From Dechloromonas sp. (lineage in GTDB: Bacteria; Pseudomonadota; Gammaproteobacteria; Burkholderiales; Rhodocyclaceae), in NCBI GenBank assembly GCA_017302355.1, contig JAFLDQ010000165.1, positions 1-7,643 on the forward strand: 7,643 nucleotides of DNA. The letters are read 5' to 3'. Position 1 is the stretch's first letter. The number at the start of each line of letters is the position of its first letter. Of this stretch, positions 6,551 to 7,643 are shown in pieces. The position numbers and the translations under genes are program-made. Under the pieces are notes generated by a model that saw nothing but the letters and a program-made list of their open reading frames with translations, did not search any database and was not told the origin of the DNA.

Positions 6551-7144
6551 TCAGGCGGCTTGCAGATCGAGCCGGTCGCACAGTGAGCGGATCATTCCGG
6601 CGGTGGCGCCCCAGATGAAATAGTCGCCATAGGGCATGGCAAGGAAGTGGCGCAAGGCGCCGCGGTAGTGCAGCGAATGGCGCTTGTGATTGGCCGGATC
6701 GAGCAGGAAGGCCAGCGGCACCTCGAACACTTCCGCCACCTCGAACGGATCGGGAGCCAGCTCGAAGGGCGGCGTCAACAGCGCGACCACCGGGGTCACC
6801 CGGAATCCGGTGCCGGTATGGTACTCGGGAAGAAAGCCGAGAATCTCGACATGGTCGCGCGTCAGGCCGATCTCCTCCTCGGTCTCGCGCAACGCGGTAT
6901 GAACCGGCGACGGGTCGCCGGCCTCGACGCGTCCGCCGGGAAAACTGATCTGCCCGCCATGGTCGCGGAGATGGGCGGTGCGCTGCGTCAGCAGCACCGT
7001 GTGCCCGCCGGCGCGCTGGACAATGGGAAACAGGACGGCGGCGGGGGTCAGCTCGGTGAATTCGAAGCCTGCTTCGCGAACCGGCTGGCCCGCCGCCGGC
7101 TGCCTCAGCAGGCTGGCGCGCAGACGCTCAAGATCGAGATTCAT
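6551..7144 (-). CDS. Nudix hydrolase, CoA pyrophosphohydrolase type (NudL/YeaB-like)
   Basis: This 197-aa protein is the usual size for the CoA-specific Nudix branch. The enzyme would split CoA, acyl-CoA or oxidised CoA into 3',5'-ADP and (acyl-)phosphopantetheine, limiting or recycling the CoA pool. The CoA-type signature LLTQRTAHLRDHGGQISFPG occupies residues 51-70 and runs into the Nudix box GGRVEAGDPSPVHTALRETEEEIGL (70-94), which keeps the metal-binding RE..EE residues Arg86, Glu87, Glu90 and Glu91. The box has Asp77 where the general motif has Glu, and one extra residue before RE. The same deviations occur in E. coli NudL as remembered, supporting the subfamily. Its ATG overlaps the stop of the upstream 85-aa gene as ATGA, so translation is coupled. 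The CobD/CbiB-like gene follows. A Nudix fold is certain; CoA as the substrate is very likely. Confidence 0.94.
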   Translation of the reverse strand: MNLDLERLRASLLRQPAAGQPVREAGFEFTELTPAAVLFPIVQRAGGHTVLLTQRTAHLRDHGGQISFPGGRVEAGDPSPVHTALRETEEEIGLTRDHVEILGFLPEYHTGTGFRVTPVVALLTPPFELAPDPFEVAEVFEVPLAFLLDPANHKRHSLHYRGALRHFLAMPYGDYFIWGATAGMIRSLCDRLDLQAA

Positions 7145-7398
7145 GCCGTCCCCGCGTCATCCTCGATCTCGGCATGCGCCGCCGCCAGGGCGTCCTGCAG
7201 GGTTTCCTCGGAAAGGTCGTTGAGCGACGTGGCGACCATGTCGGCGGCCTCGACGGCGCCCACCGGAAGCTGTTTGCTGTCGAGGCTGGCGATCAGCGCC
7301 GCCGAAGCCCCCGCCACGCGCAGGATGGCCTGGCGCTCTCCCATCAGCAACTCAACTTCGCGGCGCAGCAGGGCGATTTCCCGGTCGCGGTGCGGCAT
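7141..7398 (-). CDS. Hypothetical 85-aa protein with N-terminal coiled coil
   Basis: I do not recognise this protein. Residues 4-25 (RDREIALLRREVELLMGERQ) are highly charged with regular leucine spacing and should form a coiled coil. The middle (26-60) is alanine- and valine-rich, and the C-terminus (LSEETLQDALAAAHAEIEDDAG) is acidic and probably helical. There is no signal peptide, cysteine or metal motif. It is real rather than a chance frame: AGGAGG lies 5 nt before its ATG, its stop overlaps the Nudix start by four bases (ATGA), and it opens the operon. A small helical adaptor or regulator is possible, but nothing in the sequence proves a role. Confidence 0.78.
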   Translation of the reverse strand: MPHRDREIALLRREVELLMGERQAILRVAGASAALIASLDSKQLPVGAVEAADMVATSLNDLSEETLQDALAAAHAEIEDDAGTA

Positions 7399-7403
7399 CT
7401 CGC

Positions 7404-7409
7404 CCTCCT
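7404..7409 (-). promoter_or_regulatory. Ribosome binding site of the 85-aa gene
   Basis: AGGAGG on the minus strand ends 5 nt before the ATG at 7398. It is the main support for this small gene being translated and for its start. The divergent gap between the two start codons is only 78 nt, and no clear -35/-10 pair was found in it on either strand. Confidence 0.75.
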
Positions 7410-7463
7410 AAGCCGGACGAGCCGGAACCAAACAGGGGTTACGATGGGAGCCTGATGGATGAC

Positions 7464-7469
7464 AGGGAG
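7464..7469 (+). promoter_or_regulatory. Ribosome binding site of the right-edge plus-strand gene
   Basis: AGGGAG on the plus strand stands 7 nt before the ATG at 7477. It selects this ATG over the ATG at 7455, whose frame closes after 13 codons. Confidence 0.6.
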
Positions 7470-7476
7470 TCTGATC

Positions 7477-7643
7477 ATGGCTACGGCGACGCTTGAAGAG
7501 CGCTATGCGGCGAATCTGCACGGTGTGTTGTCCTGTTTTGATCGAATGATTATTGTCGGCACGTTGCCGGGGGCTTGCTACGCGGAAGGGATGACGAGCT
7601 ACCTGTACGTGCACGGTATCCGCGTCTTTGATTACCCGCGATT
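7477..7643 (+). CDS. N-terminus of conserved hypothetical protein, possibly mobile-element encoded (runs off window)
   Basis: Fifty-five codons are open from this ATG to the window end, reading MATATLEERYAANLHGVLSC, then FDRMIIVGTLPGACYAEGMT and a FDYPR ending. The phrase HGVLSCFDRxIIxGTLPGACYAxGMT..LY..GIRxFDYPRF is one I recall from a family of roughly 400-500-residue uncharacterised proteins found in several copies in environmental proteobacteria. That multiplicity suggests a transposase-like or otherwise mobile gene, but this is memory, not a search. No catalytic motif is visible in the available part. Codon use is more AT-rich (runs such as TGT TTT GAT CGA ATG ATT ATT) than in the neighbouring operon, fitting recent transfer. 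It is divergent from the Nudix operon with a 78-nt gap. No terminal inverted repeat could be tested, since the other end is outside. Confidence 0.7.
   Translation, partial: MATATLEERYAANLHGVLSCFDRMIIVGTLPGACYAEGMTSYLYVHGIRVFDYPR

Overview
The window is GC-rich with dense, tightly packed genes and very long antisense open frames. The protein set points to a betaproteobacterium. Its closest look-alikes, from memory, are Rhodocyclaceae-type organisms (Dechloromonas, Azonexus, Accumulibacter relatives). This rests on a BktB-like thiolase, the betaproteobacterial style of CobD/CbiB-like membrane protein, and a DUF404/407 - alpha-E - DUF2126 gene set. No rRNA, tRNA or CRISPR array was seen.

Layout, right to left, because nearly everything is on the minus strand. 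(A) At the far right, 7477-7643 on the plus strand is the N-terminus of a gene that runs off the window. It is compositionally different from the rest and resembles a conserved, repeatedly found hypothetical family that may be mobile. (B) Diverging from it is a compact minus-strand operon. It encodes an 85-aa coiled-coil-like protein (7141-7398), a CoA-type Nudix pyrophosphohydrolase (6551-7144, ATGA overlap), a CobD/CbiB-like membrane protein (5563-6486) and a beta-ketothiolase (4357-5538). It ends at a textbook intrinsic terminator (4306-4333). (C) A regulatory interval of about 180 bp follows (4128-4305). It holds a near-perfect sigma-54 promoter on the minus strand and, about 87 and 107 bp upstream of the predicted start of transcription, two tandem NtrC-like dyads. 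(D) This interval drives a second operon: a circularly permuted ATP-grasp protein (2697-4127), an alpha-E protein (1745-2692) and a transglutaminase-like/DUF2126 protein (1-1657, cut by the window edge).

Operon D is the gene set predicted by comparative genomics (Iyer, Aravind and colleagues) to make and cleave an unknown peptide or amide product. The ATP-grasp enzyme would form the amide bond, the alpha-E protein would assist, and the transglutaminase fold would hydrolyse or transfer it. In many genomes the set travels with the proteasome-like peptidase Anbu, which is not present here. The most noteworthy signal is the apparent NtrC/sigma-54 control region. It suggests that this little-understood system is switched on by nitrogen limitation in this organism. 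Operon B combines two CoA-linked enzymes, thiolase and CoA/acyl-CoA pyrophosphohydrolase, with two proteins of unknown role.
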